This document shows positions 7,032-13,504 of a stretch of DNA of 18,643 nt, in pieces. A program made the translations under genes and the position numbers. Under the pieces are notes generated by a model, which worked only from the letters and a program-made list of their open reading frames with translations, was not told the DNA's origin and searched no databases. The DNA comes from an uncultured Collinsella sp. GTDB lineage: Bacteria > Actinomycetota > Coriobacteriia > Coriobacteriales > Coriobacteriaceae. Each line of letters starts with the position of its first letter. Position 1 is the stretch's first letter. The DNA lies in the NCBI GenBank assembly GCA_937958315.1, contig CALFGH010000225.1, forward strand, positions 1-18,643, in the 5' to 3' direction.

Positions 7032-7910
7032 ATGCTTTCAGACACTACTGCACCTGCAGAGGAGCTTCAGAACAAACTCGCGACGCTCGAGCAGTTGCTT
7101 TTGGCATACGGACGCGTCGCCATCGGATTTTCCGGTGGCGTCGATAGCAGCTTTTTGGCCGCGGTCTGCGCCCGCATTATGCCTGCCAGCACGCTTCTCG
7201 TTCACCTCACCACGCCGCTCATCGGCACGCCCGAACAGACCTCGTTTGAGCGGTCCGTTGACGGGCAAACCAATGAGGGACCGCATTTTAAGCTCCCCGT
7301 GCTCAATCTTTCGGTCGATCAGCTGCAGCTCCCCCAAGTAGCCTGCAACGACGCCAATCGCTGCTACCACTGCAAGCACGCCGGCTTTACCGCCATCGTC
7401 AACCACGCCAAGTCGCTCGGCTTTCCCACCGTCATCGATGGCAGCAATGCAAGCGATCGCGGTGACTACCGCCCCGGCATGCGCGCGGCAGAAGAGCTCG
7501 GCGTACGCTCCCCTCTTATGGAGGTCGGCTTTACCAAGAACGAAGAGCGCGATCTGCTGCGTGCATGGGGTTATCCCGTTTGGAGCCTGCCGGCGGGAGC
7601 CTGTCTTGCCACGCGCGTCCCCACGGGCGAGGAGCTTACGCGCGAGAAGGTCGATTTGATCCGCGCCTGCGAGGATTACCTGCACGATCTTGGTCTGGCA
7701 CAGGTTCGTGCGCGCTTGGTCGGCGGCTGCATGCATATCGAAGCCGCTCCCGCAGATGTCACCAAAATTGCCGCTCTCGGCGGTAGCGCCGTCGACGACG
7801 AGGGCAAGACCCCGCTGCCCGCTGCAATCGAGTCTGCGTTGCGCGAGCTGGGCTGCGGCCATATCTCCCCCGAGGTCACCCCCTACATCCACGGCAATAT
7901 GAATCAGTAA
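7032..7910 (+). CDS. larE: ATP-dependent sacrificial sulfur transferase LarE
   Basis: LarE adenylates and then thiolates the pyridinium carboxylates during synthesis of the nickel-pincer nucleotide cofactor of lactate racemase-type enzymes. In the single-Cys type it gives up its own cysteine sulfur. The 292 residues fit the family. The PP-loop SGGVDSS is at 34-40. CYHC (Cys111, Cys114) and the active segment WSLPAGACLATR (Cys191) are present. SPLMEVGFTKNEERDLLR and RVPTG are also typical. TAAGGA lies 7 bases before the ATG. No larA, larB or larC is in the window, so this is an isolated gene. It has its own promoter and terminator, and a 53-bp repeat starts at its stop codon. Confidence 0.94.
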   Translation: MLSDTTAPAEELQNKLATLEQLLLAYGRVAIGFSGGVDSSFLAAVCARIMPASTLLVHLTTPLIGTPEQTSFERSVDGQTNEGPHFKLPVLNLSVDQLQLPQVACNDANRCYHCKHAGFTAIVNHAKSLGFPTVIDGSNASDRGDYRPGMRAAEELGVRSPLMEVGFTKNEERDLLRAWGYPVWSLPAGACLATRVPTGEELTREKVDLIRACEDYLHDLGLAQVRARLVGGCMHIEAAPADVTKIAALGGSAVDDEGKTPLPAAIESALRELGCGHISPEVTPYIHGNMNQ

Positions 7911-7961
7911 CCTACCAAAAAGGGACAGGTTTATTTTGGCAGGTTTTATCTGGGGAAACGC
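7909..7961 (-). repeat. 53-bp intergenic repeat, copy B (inverted relative to copy A)
   Basis: This is the reverse complement of 4869-4921 with about 5 differences. It starts within the larE stop codon. Its arms AACCTACCAAAA (7909-7920) and TTTTGGCAGGTT (7934-7945) pair with one wobble, around AGGGACAGGTTTA. It shares the GGGACAGG core with the repeat at 4583 but has entirely different arms. Confidence 0.85.
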
Positions 7962-7965
7962 AAAC

Positions 7966-8001
7966 AGGGCTGCGACACCTATATGGCGTCGCAGCCCTTT
8001 T
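7966..8001 (+). terminator. Rho-independent terminator of larE
   Basis: An 11-bp perfect stem, AGGGCTGCGAC (7966-7976) with GTCGCAGCCCT (7988-7998), ends in TTTT and lies 55 bp after the larE stop. It may also stop minus-strand transcription from the sugar cluster. Confidence 0.85.
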
Positions 8002-8040
8002 CCTTGGAGAAGGATAGATTAGTTGAACGGGATGACCGTT

Positions 8041-8110
8041 CTAGTCTTCGAATCCGCTATTGATGAGCTCGGCAATCTCAGCAGGATCGATGCTCGCGAG
8101 AGGCGGCGGT
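8041..8110 (-). pseudogene. Possible C-terminal remnant of an unrecognised gene
   Basis: On the minus strand a frame reads IPPPLASIDPAEIAELINS then GFED and a TAG at 8041. It looks like a genuine amphipathic C-terminus, but in-frame stops occur just upstream (TGA about 14 bp before this segment) and other frames do not continue it convincingly. It follows the transketolase stop by about 50 bp. It may be the tail of a decayed PTS or sugar-metabolism gene; the family cannot be named. Confidence 0.3.
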
Positions 8111-8160
8111 ATACCCGATCGTCACTTGGTTGGCAGATACCAATCCCGTGGAAGTCTTCC

Positions 8161-9099
8161 TTACAACACAGACCTGACCGCAGCTTCGATACCGTCGGCG
8201 TCCAAACCGTACTTATGCAGCAAATCGACCGCAGGGCCGGACTCGCCGTACACATCACGCACGCCGACGCGTCGCATCGGCACCGGATGCTGCTCCGCGA
8301 GCACCGAGGCCACAGCCTCGCCAAGACCACCGATAATCGAATGCTCCTCGGCGGTGACCACGCGACTAGTCTTCTTGGCGCTGGCAACCACCAGGCGCTC
8401 ATCAAGTGGCTTGATCGTGTGCATGTTGATGACCTCGGCATCGATACCATCGGCAGCGAGCGCCTCGGCAGCCTCAAGCGCCTCAGCGACCATAAGGCCA
8501 CAAGCAATGATGGTCACATCGGACCCCTCGCGCACGACCACGCCGCGACCAATCTTGAACTCATAGTCCTCGCGGTCGTTGATGACCGGTGTTGCCAGGC
8601 GGCCAAAGCGCATGTAGACCGGTCCCTCAAACTCATAGGCGGCGCGCACGCAAGCGCGAGCCTCGATGTCATCGGCGGGAACGATCACCGTCATACCCGG
8701 GATCGTGCGCATGAGCGCGATGTCCTCGCAGCATTGATGCGTGGCGCCGTCTTCACCGACCGAGATGCCCGCATGCGTGGCACCGATTTTGACGTTGAGG
8801 TGCGGATAGCCGATGGAATTACGCACTTGCTCGTACGCGCGGCCGGCAGCGAACATGGCAAAGGTGCTCGCAAAGGCGACGCGACCCGTGGTCGCAATGC
8901 CGGCGGCAAGCCCCATCAAGTTGCTCTCGGCAATGCCGGCATCGTAGAAGCGCTCAGGGTGCGCAGCCTTAAACTTGCCGGTCTGCGTGGCGGCGGCCAG
9001 ATCGGCATCGAGAACCACAAAGTCATCGCGCTCATTGCCCAGCTCGACAAGTGCCTCGCCATAGCTAACGCGCGTGGCAACTTTCTTGACGTCTGCCAT
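8161..9099 (-). CDS. Transketolase, C-terminal subunit
   Basis: This is the second half of a split, thiamine-diphosphate-dependent transketolase, which moves two-carbon ketol units in the non-oxidative pentose phosphate pathway. Its 312 residues hold the Pyr domain (DADLAAATQTGKF; AGIAESNLMGLAAG with catalytic Glu58; ASTFAMFAAGRAYEQVR; GATHAGISVGEDGATHQ) and the C-terminal transketolase domain (GLMVAEALEAAEAL; EEHSIIGGLGEAVAS). The N-terminal subunit precedes it, and the stop and start overlap as TAATG sharing one base. This implies translational coupling and equal amounts of the two subunits. It is the last intact gene of the cluster; a remnant and the larE terminator follow. Confidence 0.95.
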   Translation of the reverse strand: MADVKKVATRVSYGEALVELGNERDDFVVLDADLAAATQTGKFKAAHPERFYDAGIAESNLMGLAAGIATTGRVAFASTFAMFAAGRAYEQVRNSIGYPHLNVKIGATHAGISVGEDGATHQCCEDIALMRTIPGMTVIVPADDIEARACVRAAYEFEGPVYMRFGRLATPVINDREDYEFKIGRGVVVREGSDVTIIACGLMVAEALEAAEALAADGIDAEVINMHTIKPLDERLVVASAKKTSRVVTAEEHSIIGGLGEAVASVLAEQHPVPMRRVGVRDVYGESGPAVDLLHKYGLDADGIEAAVRSVL

Positions 9100-9929
9100 T
9101 AGAGCTCCTCCCCTGCTGCTGCGAGCTCGGCCATGGCCTGCTCAAACTGTTCATCGTTGGGTGCCTTGCCGTGCCAGCCCACCTGGTTTTCCATAAAGGA
9201 GACGCCCTTGCCCTTCACCGTCTCGGCGATAATGGCCACAGGTGAGGCGCTCACTTTGCGAGCCTCGGCAAAGGCTGCGGCAATCTGCGCCATGTCGTTA
9301 CCATAGGCAAGCTCGATCACATGCCACTTAAAGGCGCGGAACTTGTCGGCAAGCGGCATAGCCGAGTTAACTTCGTCGATACTGCCGTCAATTTGCAGGC
9401 CATTGTGATCGACGATGGCAACGAGGTTATCCAGGTCGTGGTTGCCGGCGAACATGGCCGCCTCCCACACCTGGCCCTCCTCGCACTCGCCGTCGCCCAA
9501 CAGCGTGTAGACGCGGTAGCTGTCACCCCAGTGCTTTGCGGCGAGTGCCATTCCAACCGCGGCGGAGATACCCTGACCGAGCGATCCGGTAGACATGTCG
9601 ACGCCCGGAGTGTCATTCATATTGGGATGGCCCTGCAGGCGGCTGCCGATATGACGGAGCGTCTCGAGCTCCTCCTTGGGAAAGAACCCGCGTTCGGCGA
9701 GCACGGCATAGAGTGCCGGAGCACAATGTCCCTTGGAGAGCACAAAGCGGTCGCGCTCGGCGCGGCTCGGATTCGCCGGGTCGACATCCATTTCCTCAAA
9801 GTAGAGGTAGGTCATAATGTCGGCGGCGCCAAGCGATCCGCCCGGATGCCCCGACTTGGCTGCATGAACCGCAGTCACGACACCCTTCCTGACCTCATTG
9901 GCGACCTTCGCCAGCTCCTGGTTGGTCAT
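9099..9929 (-). CDS. Transketolase, N-terminal subunit
   Basis: This is the thiamine-diphosphate-binding (PP domain) half of the split transketolase. Of its 276 residues, KSGHPGGSLGAADIMTYLYF, SKGHCAPALYAVLAERG, DMSTGSLGQGISAAVGMALA and the cofactor/Mg motif GDGECEEGQVWEAAMFAG then NLVAIVDHNG (about 145-177) are clear. The ATG at 9929 is chosen because AGAGGAA lies 5-6 bases upstream. The longer frame would run through a GC-rich hairpin (9953-9981). It overlaps the C-terminal subunit gene by one base. More than 500 bp separate it from the transaldolase gene, with a terminator and a decayed gene between, so it probably has its own promoter or depends on readthrough. Confidence 0.95.
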   Translation of the reverse strand: MTNQELAKVANEVRKGVVTAVHAAKSGHPGGSLGAADIMTYLYFEEMDVDPANPSRAERDRFVLSKGHCAPALYAVLAERGFFPKEELETLRHIGSRLQGHPNMNDTPGVDMSTGSLGQGISAAVGMALAAKHWGDSYRVYTLLGDGECEEGQVWEAAMFAGNHDLDNLVAIVDHNGLQIDGSIDEVNSAMPLADKFRAFKWHVIELAYGNDMAQIAAAFAEARKVSASPVAIIAETVKGKGVSFMENQVGWHGKAPNDEQFEQAMAELAAAGEEL

Positions 9930-9952
9930 ACGAATTCCTCTCTTGAGAACAA

Positions 9953-9981
9953 CCCCGGCACTGGATGATGCGATGCCGGGG
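9953..9981 (-). terminator. GC-rich hairpin just upstream of the transketolase start
   Basis: CCCCGGCA (9953-9960) pairs perfectly with TGCCGGGG (9974-9981). On the minus strand the stem is followed by TTGTTCTC, a weak U-tract. It sits 12 bp after the pseudogene stop and about 23 bp before the transketolase ATG. It may be the terminator of the lost gene, now acting as an attenuator or 5' stabiliser for transketolase. Confidence 0.5.
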
Positions 9982-9993
9982 CAATTCACTCGT

Positions 9994-10273
9994 TTAAGCC
10001 CGCGCGACGACCTTTTCCAGCCATCCTCGAAGGAGGCGAGACCTTGATCGGTCAGCGGGTGGTGCAGTCACTTCTTGAGCGCGGCCATAGGCACGGTCGC
10101 GATGTCGGTGGAGTCAACGTCTTCCTGCGTCAGCTCCTTCTCGATACCCAGGCCGCCCTGGTCTCAACCTTGTGCTCAATGCCACAGGCGGCGCATTCAT
10201 TTTGAATCGCCTTCTGGGCCATATACGCGTAGGCGATACCCAAGGTACAGACGGCAACGCCTACGCTCTTCAT
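9994..10273 (-). pseudogene. Chimeric remnant: fructose-type PTS EIIB start joined to transaldolase (FSA-type) end
   Basis: Read from an ATG at 10273, the protein begins MKSVGVAVCTLGIAYAYMAQ, the P-loop region of fructose-type EIIB (family form CPTGIAHTYMA), and continues AACGIEHKVET. After a one-base deletion the other frame gives QGGLGIEKELTQEDVDSTDI, also EIIB-like. From there it becomes ATVPMAALKK, a stop, then LHHPLTDQGLASFEDGW and, after another one-base deletion, KKVVARA and TAA at 9994. That second part is the C-terminus of FSA/TalC-type transaldolases. At least three lesions are visible (two frameshifts and one in-frame stop), so it is not functional. The transaldolase part differs from the intact neighbour, so it came from another paralogue. 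The join near 10098-10110 falls at an Asp-Ile shared by both families. The interpretation is by eye. Confidence 0.75.
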
Positions 10274-10308
10274 TTTTAAGATGGCGTGCCAGGCGGTAAT
10301 TTCACCCT

Positions 10309-10362
10309 AAAACACAAAAGCCCCAAGACAACAAAAGCCAGGAGCCTTTGCCAACTTGGGGC
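10309..10362 (-). terminator. Rho-independent terminator downstream of transaldolase
   Basis: On the minus strand GCCCCAAG (10362-10355) pairs with CTTGGGGC (10327-10320) and is followed by TTTTGTGTTTT. It lies about 80 bp after the transaldolase stop and separates it from the transketolase genes. Confidence 0.8.
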
Positions 10363-10443
10363 ATTACGAGTCGCCGCCGTACAGGCAACGACGACCCTTA
10401 CTCCTTCTGCCATCAACCGATATGGACGACTCGGCTTGTCCGG

Positions 10444-11148
10444 TTACGGCAGGATGTGGAATCCAAGCGTTTCGATATCACGCGCGAAACCCTTAACGGT
10501 GTCGAGCGAATACTCCATGAGGTCCTTACCGACGTTCTTGCGCTTGGCCAGGATGCCGTTGGGAACGGTAATGATCTGGCATCCCACGGACTCGGCCTGA
10601 TAGATATTCAGCAGCTCACGGGTAGATGCCCAGAGCACCTCACACTGCGGCTTTGCCGCGGCCTTTTTGACAGACTCAGCCATCAACGGCAGCGGATCAA
10701 CGCCGGTATCGGCAATACGGCCGGCAAAGATAGAGATGATAGACGGCGTCTCAGCGGAGACAGCGTCCACAAACTCATCGACCTGCTCGGGAGTAAAAAT
10801 CGTCGTAACGTTCACCTTGATACCGTCGGCAGAAAGGCGCTTAACGAGCGCCGCGGTCGACTCACCCTTGGTGTTGAGTGCGGGAATCTTGACATACACA
10901 TTGTCAGCCCAAGTCGCAATCTCGCGAGCCTCGGCCTCCATGCCCGCCTCATCGTCCGCAAAGACCTCAAACGAAACCGAGACATCGGTGATGTGCTCGA
11001 GCACGGTCTTGGCAAACTCGCGATAATCGGTCACGCCACCCGCCTTCATAAGCGATGGGTTAGTCGTAAAGCCCTGAACGTTACCGTTCTCGGCCATGTC
11101 GAGCATGCCCTCGAGATTGGCACCGTCGGCAAATACCTTGATTGCCAT
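10444..11148 (-). CDS. tal: Transaldolase family protein
   Basis: This is a small class I aldolase of the transaldolase/FSA family, 234 residues, that transfers or cleaves dihydroxyacetone units (sedoheptulose-7-P plus GAP to erythrose-4-P plus fructose-6-P). Its features are FADGANLEGM (Asp8), GFTTNPSLM (Asn30), the Schiff-base lysine in VYVKIPALNT (Lys87), TTIFTPEQV and SIFAGRIADTG. The ATG at 11148 is chosen because AAGGAG lies 6 bases upstream; the longer frame would add 19 residues through the promoter region. The FSA-type enzymes can act as fructose-6-phosphate aldolases, and the two activities cannot be told apart here. It follows the GntR gene by 92 bp and ends at its own terminator. 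Confidence 0.93.
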   Translation of the reverse strand: MAIKVFADGANLEGMLDMAENGNVQGFTTNPSLMKAGGVTDYREFAKTVLEHITDVSVSFEVFADDEAGMEAEAREIATWADNVYVKIPALNTKGESTAALVKRLSADGIKVNVTTIFTPEQVDEFVDAVSAETPSIISIFAGRIADTGVDPLPLMAESVKKAAAKPQCEVLWASTRELLNIYQAESVGCQIITVPNGILAKRKNVGKDLMEYSLDTVKGFARDIETLGFHILP

Positions 11149-11199
11149 AATGTACTCCTTACATACATGATGATATAGAAATGTACGGACTGAATTGTT

Positions 11200-11205
11200 T
11201 GTCAA
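11200..11205 (-). promoter_or_regulatory. Possible -35 element of the transaldolase gene
   Basis: The minus strand reads TTGACA here, 51 bp upstream of the transaldolase ATG, in the 92-bp gap after the GntR gene. No good -10 lies at the standard distance (TTTCTA at 18 bp, TATATC at about 22 bp). It may be a weak or activator-dependent promoter. Confidence 0.3.
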
Positions 11206-11240
11206 AAGCGCCGCCGCATCAGAGTGGAACGGAGAGCCCC

Positions 11241-11978
11241 TTAATCGAGTTCGATCTCGAGGCGGTAGAGGTCGGCGCGGTAGAACGACTCCACATACTC
11301 ACGGGGCACATTCTGCTGGTCATGAGAAACCCTCGTAATGTTGAGCAGCGGAGCACCAACGCTGATGCCCAATAGCTCGGCCTGTTCGTCGGTAGCAACG
11401 CAAGCTCCAATCTTTTGGCTCACACGGCTCCAGCGAATATCGCACGAGTTATTGAGATAAGCGCGAAGCGATTCCTTGGAAAAGTCGCGCTCCGCAATAT
11501 GCGGGACATAGCCGTCTTCGTAATAAATCGTCTCCAGATAGAACGGACGATCGCCCGACACGCGCACACGGCGAAGGCAGAAGGCCTTTGTGCCCTCAGC
11601 CAAGCCCAGCTCGTGGGCAACGTGCTGAGGCATGGTTACAACGCCAGACTCAATCAAGCGTTTTTGCGGCACTGCAAACTCGTCCACATTCTTCTTGATA
11701 TAGCTCGAGACACGCTTAGGCGAGCTAAGTGGCACGTTGGCAATAACCTCGGATCCGCGGCCACGCTTCTTCTCAATCAAGCCATTATTAGAAAGCAGCT
11801 CCATCGCTTTGCGCGCCGTTGCACGCGAAACGTCATAGCGCTTCATAAGATCGCTTTCGGAGGGAATGTAATCGCCAATCTTGTAGGCACCGCTCGTAAT
11901 TCCCTGGAACAAGATATCGTACAGCTGAGAGTACAGCTGTTCCTTGCCGCTGAAATCGAGCTCAGACGTATCGGTCAT
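11241..11978 (-). CDS. GntR-family regulator, HutC subfamily
   Basis: This is a cytoplasmic transcription factor of 245 residues. The winged helix at about 12-77 is typical GntR (LYSQLYDILFQGITSGAYKI, IPSESDLMKRYDVSRATARKA, LLSNNGLIEKKRGRGSEV). A UTRA ligand domain follows (about 95-240: AFCLRRVRVSGDRPFYLETIY; NITRVSHDQQNVPREYVES). UTRA domains bind sugar phosphates or similar metabolites, which fits the surrounding PTS and aldolase genes. Two adjacent ATGs are possible (11981 and 11978). The second is preferred for its better spacing from GGGGAGGG. It lies between the kinase-DeoC gene and transaldolase on the same strand and probably controls the cluster. Confidence 0.94.
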   Translation of the reverse strand: MTDTSELDFSGKEQLYSQLYDILFQGITSGAYKIGDYIPSESDLMKRYDVSRATARKAMELLSNNGLIEKKRGRGSEVIANVPLSSPKRVSSYIKKNVDEFAVPQKRLIESGVVTMPQHVAHELGLAEGTKAFCLRRVRVSGDRPFYLETIYYEDGYVPHIAERDFSKESLRAYLNNSCDIRWSRVSQKIGACVATDEQAELLGISVGAPLLNITRVSHDQQNVPREYVESFYRADLYRLEIELD

Positions 11979-12033
11979 CATCCCTCCCCTATCTAGACTA
12001 ATTCTCTAAATCCTTGATATCAGGTACTGTCTT

Positions 12034-12047
12034 TTAACAAATGTTAA
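12034..12047 (-). promoter_or_regulatory. AT-rich palindrome upstream of the GntR gene
   Basis: TTAAC (12034-12038) and GTTAA (12043-12047) flank AAAT, about 55 bp upstream of the GntR start. A GntR auto-operator is possible, but the arms are only 5 bp and AT-rich, so chance is not excluded. Confidence 0.3.
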
Positions 12048-12135
12048 CTGCAAAATCTCAAAAGACACACATCGATAACGCTGCCCGCGTATATTCCACT
12101 CCAGCCGAGCATACTTCACCGACTCACCACCATCT

Positions 12136-12165
12136 TGGGGCATTCTTTATGCAAAGAATGCCCCA
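12136..12165 (-). terminator. Perfect 13-bp hairpin downstream of the kinase-DeoC gene
   Basis: TGGGGCATTCTTT (12136-12148) pairs perfectly with 12153-12165 around the tetraloop ATGC, starting 9 bp after the kinase-DeoC stop. There is no U-tract on either side, so it may be an mRNA-stabilising or processing hairpin, or a non-canonical terminator. Confidence 0.55.
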
Positions 12166-12173
12166 GACTGCCT

Positions 12174-13478
12174 CTAGCGCGCGCCGAAAAGCTTGCGCGG
12201 GCTGGCACTCGCGCCGATACGATCGGCACCGGCGCCCGACATAAGTGCAAGATCTTCTTTCGTGCGAACGCCGCCCGATGCCTTGACCTTTACACGGCCG
12301 CCCAACTCTTGAGCAAACAGATAGACATCCTCAACCTGGGCACCAGCCGTACCAAAGCCCGTAGACGTCTTAATAAAGTCTGCGCCGGCAGCCTCGACGG
12401 CATGACAGATCGGCTTTTTGGTTTCCTGCGCCAAATAGCACGTTTCGACAATAACCTTGAGCGTCGCGTTGGGCACAGCCTCGCGCACGGCTCGAATATC
12501 GTCCTCGATTGCCTGGTAATCGCGGGCTTTGACCATGCCCTGATCGATCACCATGTCGATTTCGGAGGCACCGTTGGCGTAGGCATCGGCCGCTTCGGCC
12601 GCTTTCGCAGCGCTCGTCATATAGCCAAGCGGGAAAGCGATGACCGTGGTGAGCGCAAGGTCGGGATAGGCCTTGTGAGCACGGGCGATATACGAAGGCG
12701 GGATGCATGCGCTGGCACAACCGTACTCGAATGCCTCGGCACAAACGGCATCAATCTGATCCCAAGTCGCCGTCGGCTTAAGCAATGTATAATCGATGCG
12801 CGAGCAGAGGTCCTCATCAGTAAACTCTGCCCCCGCCTTGGCGGCAATGGCGGCAACCGACGAGGGATCGTCCAGATACTCATCGACCTTGGCCAAAAAG
12901 CCCGGATAGTCAACGGTATCGACATTGGTCACGTCAAGCTCAATGGTATGACCCAGCTCAAACGTATCATAGCCGCGGTTTTTGATGCGGTCGACAAGGA
13001 TATCCAAATCGACCAGGTCGTCGCCCTTGCTACGATCTTCGAGCACATCGCCCTTGTGATAATGCGTCACAATGTGCGCAAGATGACGCGTCGGCTTAAG
13101 ATCGCGAGCACGGTAGCGCTTGCTGATCATAACGGGATCGGCGACAAGACGAATCGTGAGCACACGGTAGCCGTGCTTGTCCGCCAGCTCAGCGAGCCTG
13201 TCGTGCTGCTTGGCGGAGAACGGATAATCGCACATAATCTGCGGCCCATCCGCCATGGCGACATCGAGGCGACGAAACCACTCCTGAAGCGCGTTCGCAT
13301 CAACCTGCGCCTTTTCCTCGGCATTGTTAAAGCCGTACGTATCCCAATACTCTTCTTTAACGTCGTCAAGCGAGACGCTCAAAAAGCTCTCGGATGTATG
13401 GCGAGCCTTGATGCGATCTGCCAAATCGGTTTTGCCCGTAGCCGGAGGTCCGGCAAGCAAAATCAGCGTCTTTTCCAT
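12174..13478 (-). CDS. deoC: Fusion protein: P-loop kinase-like domain plus deoxyribose-phosphate aldolase (DeoC)
   Basis: This 434-residue protein joins two enzymes. Residues 3 to about 190 form a P-loop kinase-like domain (LILLAGPPATGKTDLADRI, Walker A at 10-17; SLDDVKEEYWDTYG; ISKRYRARD). It resembles small-molecule kinases of the AAA_33/zeta-like group, but the substrate is unknown. Residues 216-434 form a DeoC domain about as long as free-standing DeoC (RIDYTLLKPTATWDQI; VIAFPLGYMTSAAKAAEA). Its catalytic residues are Asp308 in EIDMVID, Schiff-base Lys370 in DFIKTSTGF and Lys399 in VKASGGVRT. DeoC reversibly cleaves 2-deoxyribose-5-phosphate to glyceraldehyde-3-phosphate and acetaldehyde; a different substrate is possible here. 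A bifunctional kinase-aldolase is an inference. GAAGGG lies 9 bases before the ATG. It is 26 bp after the TPR gene, in the same operon. Confidence 0.93.
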   Translation of the reverse strand: MEKTLILLAGPPATGKTDLADRIKARHTSESFLSVSLDDVKEEYWDTYGFNNAEEKAQVDANALQEWFRRLDVAMADGPQIMCDYPFSAKQHDRLAELADKHGYRVLTIRLVADPVMISKRYRARDLKPTRHLAHIVTHYHKGDVLEDRSKGDDLVDLDILVDRIKNRGYDTFELGHTIELDVTNVDTVDYPGFLAKVDEYLDDPSSVAAIAAKAGAEFTDEDLCSRIDYTLLKPTATWDQIDAVCAEAFEYGCASACIPPSYIARAHKAYPDLALTTVIAFPLGYMTSAAKAAEAADAYANGASEIDMVIDQGMVKARDYQAIEDDIRAVREAVPNATLKVIVETCYLAQETKKPICHAVEAAGADFIKTSTGFGTAGAQVEDVYLFAQELGGRVKVKASGGVRTKEDLALMSGAGADRIGASASPRKLFGAR

Positions 13479-13504
13479 GCTAGGAAACCCTTCTTACTAC
13501 CCGA

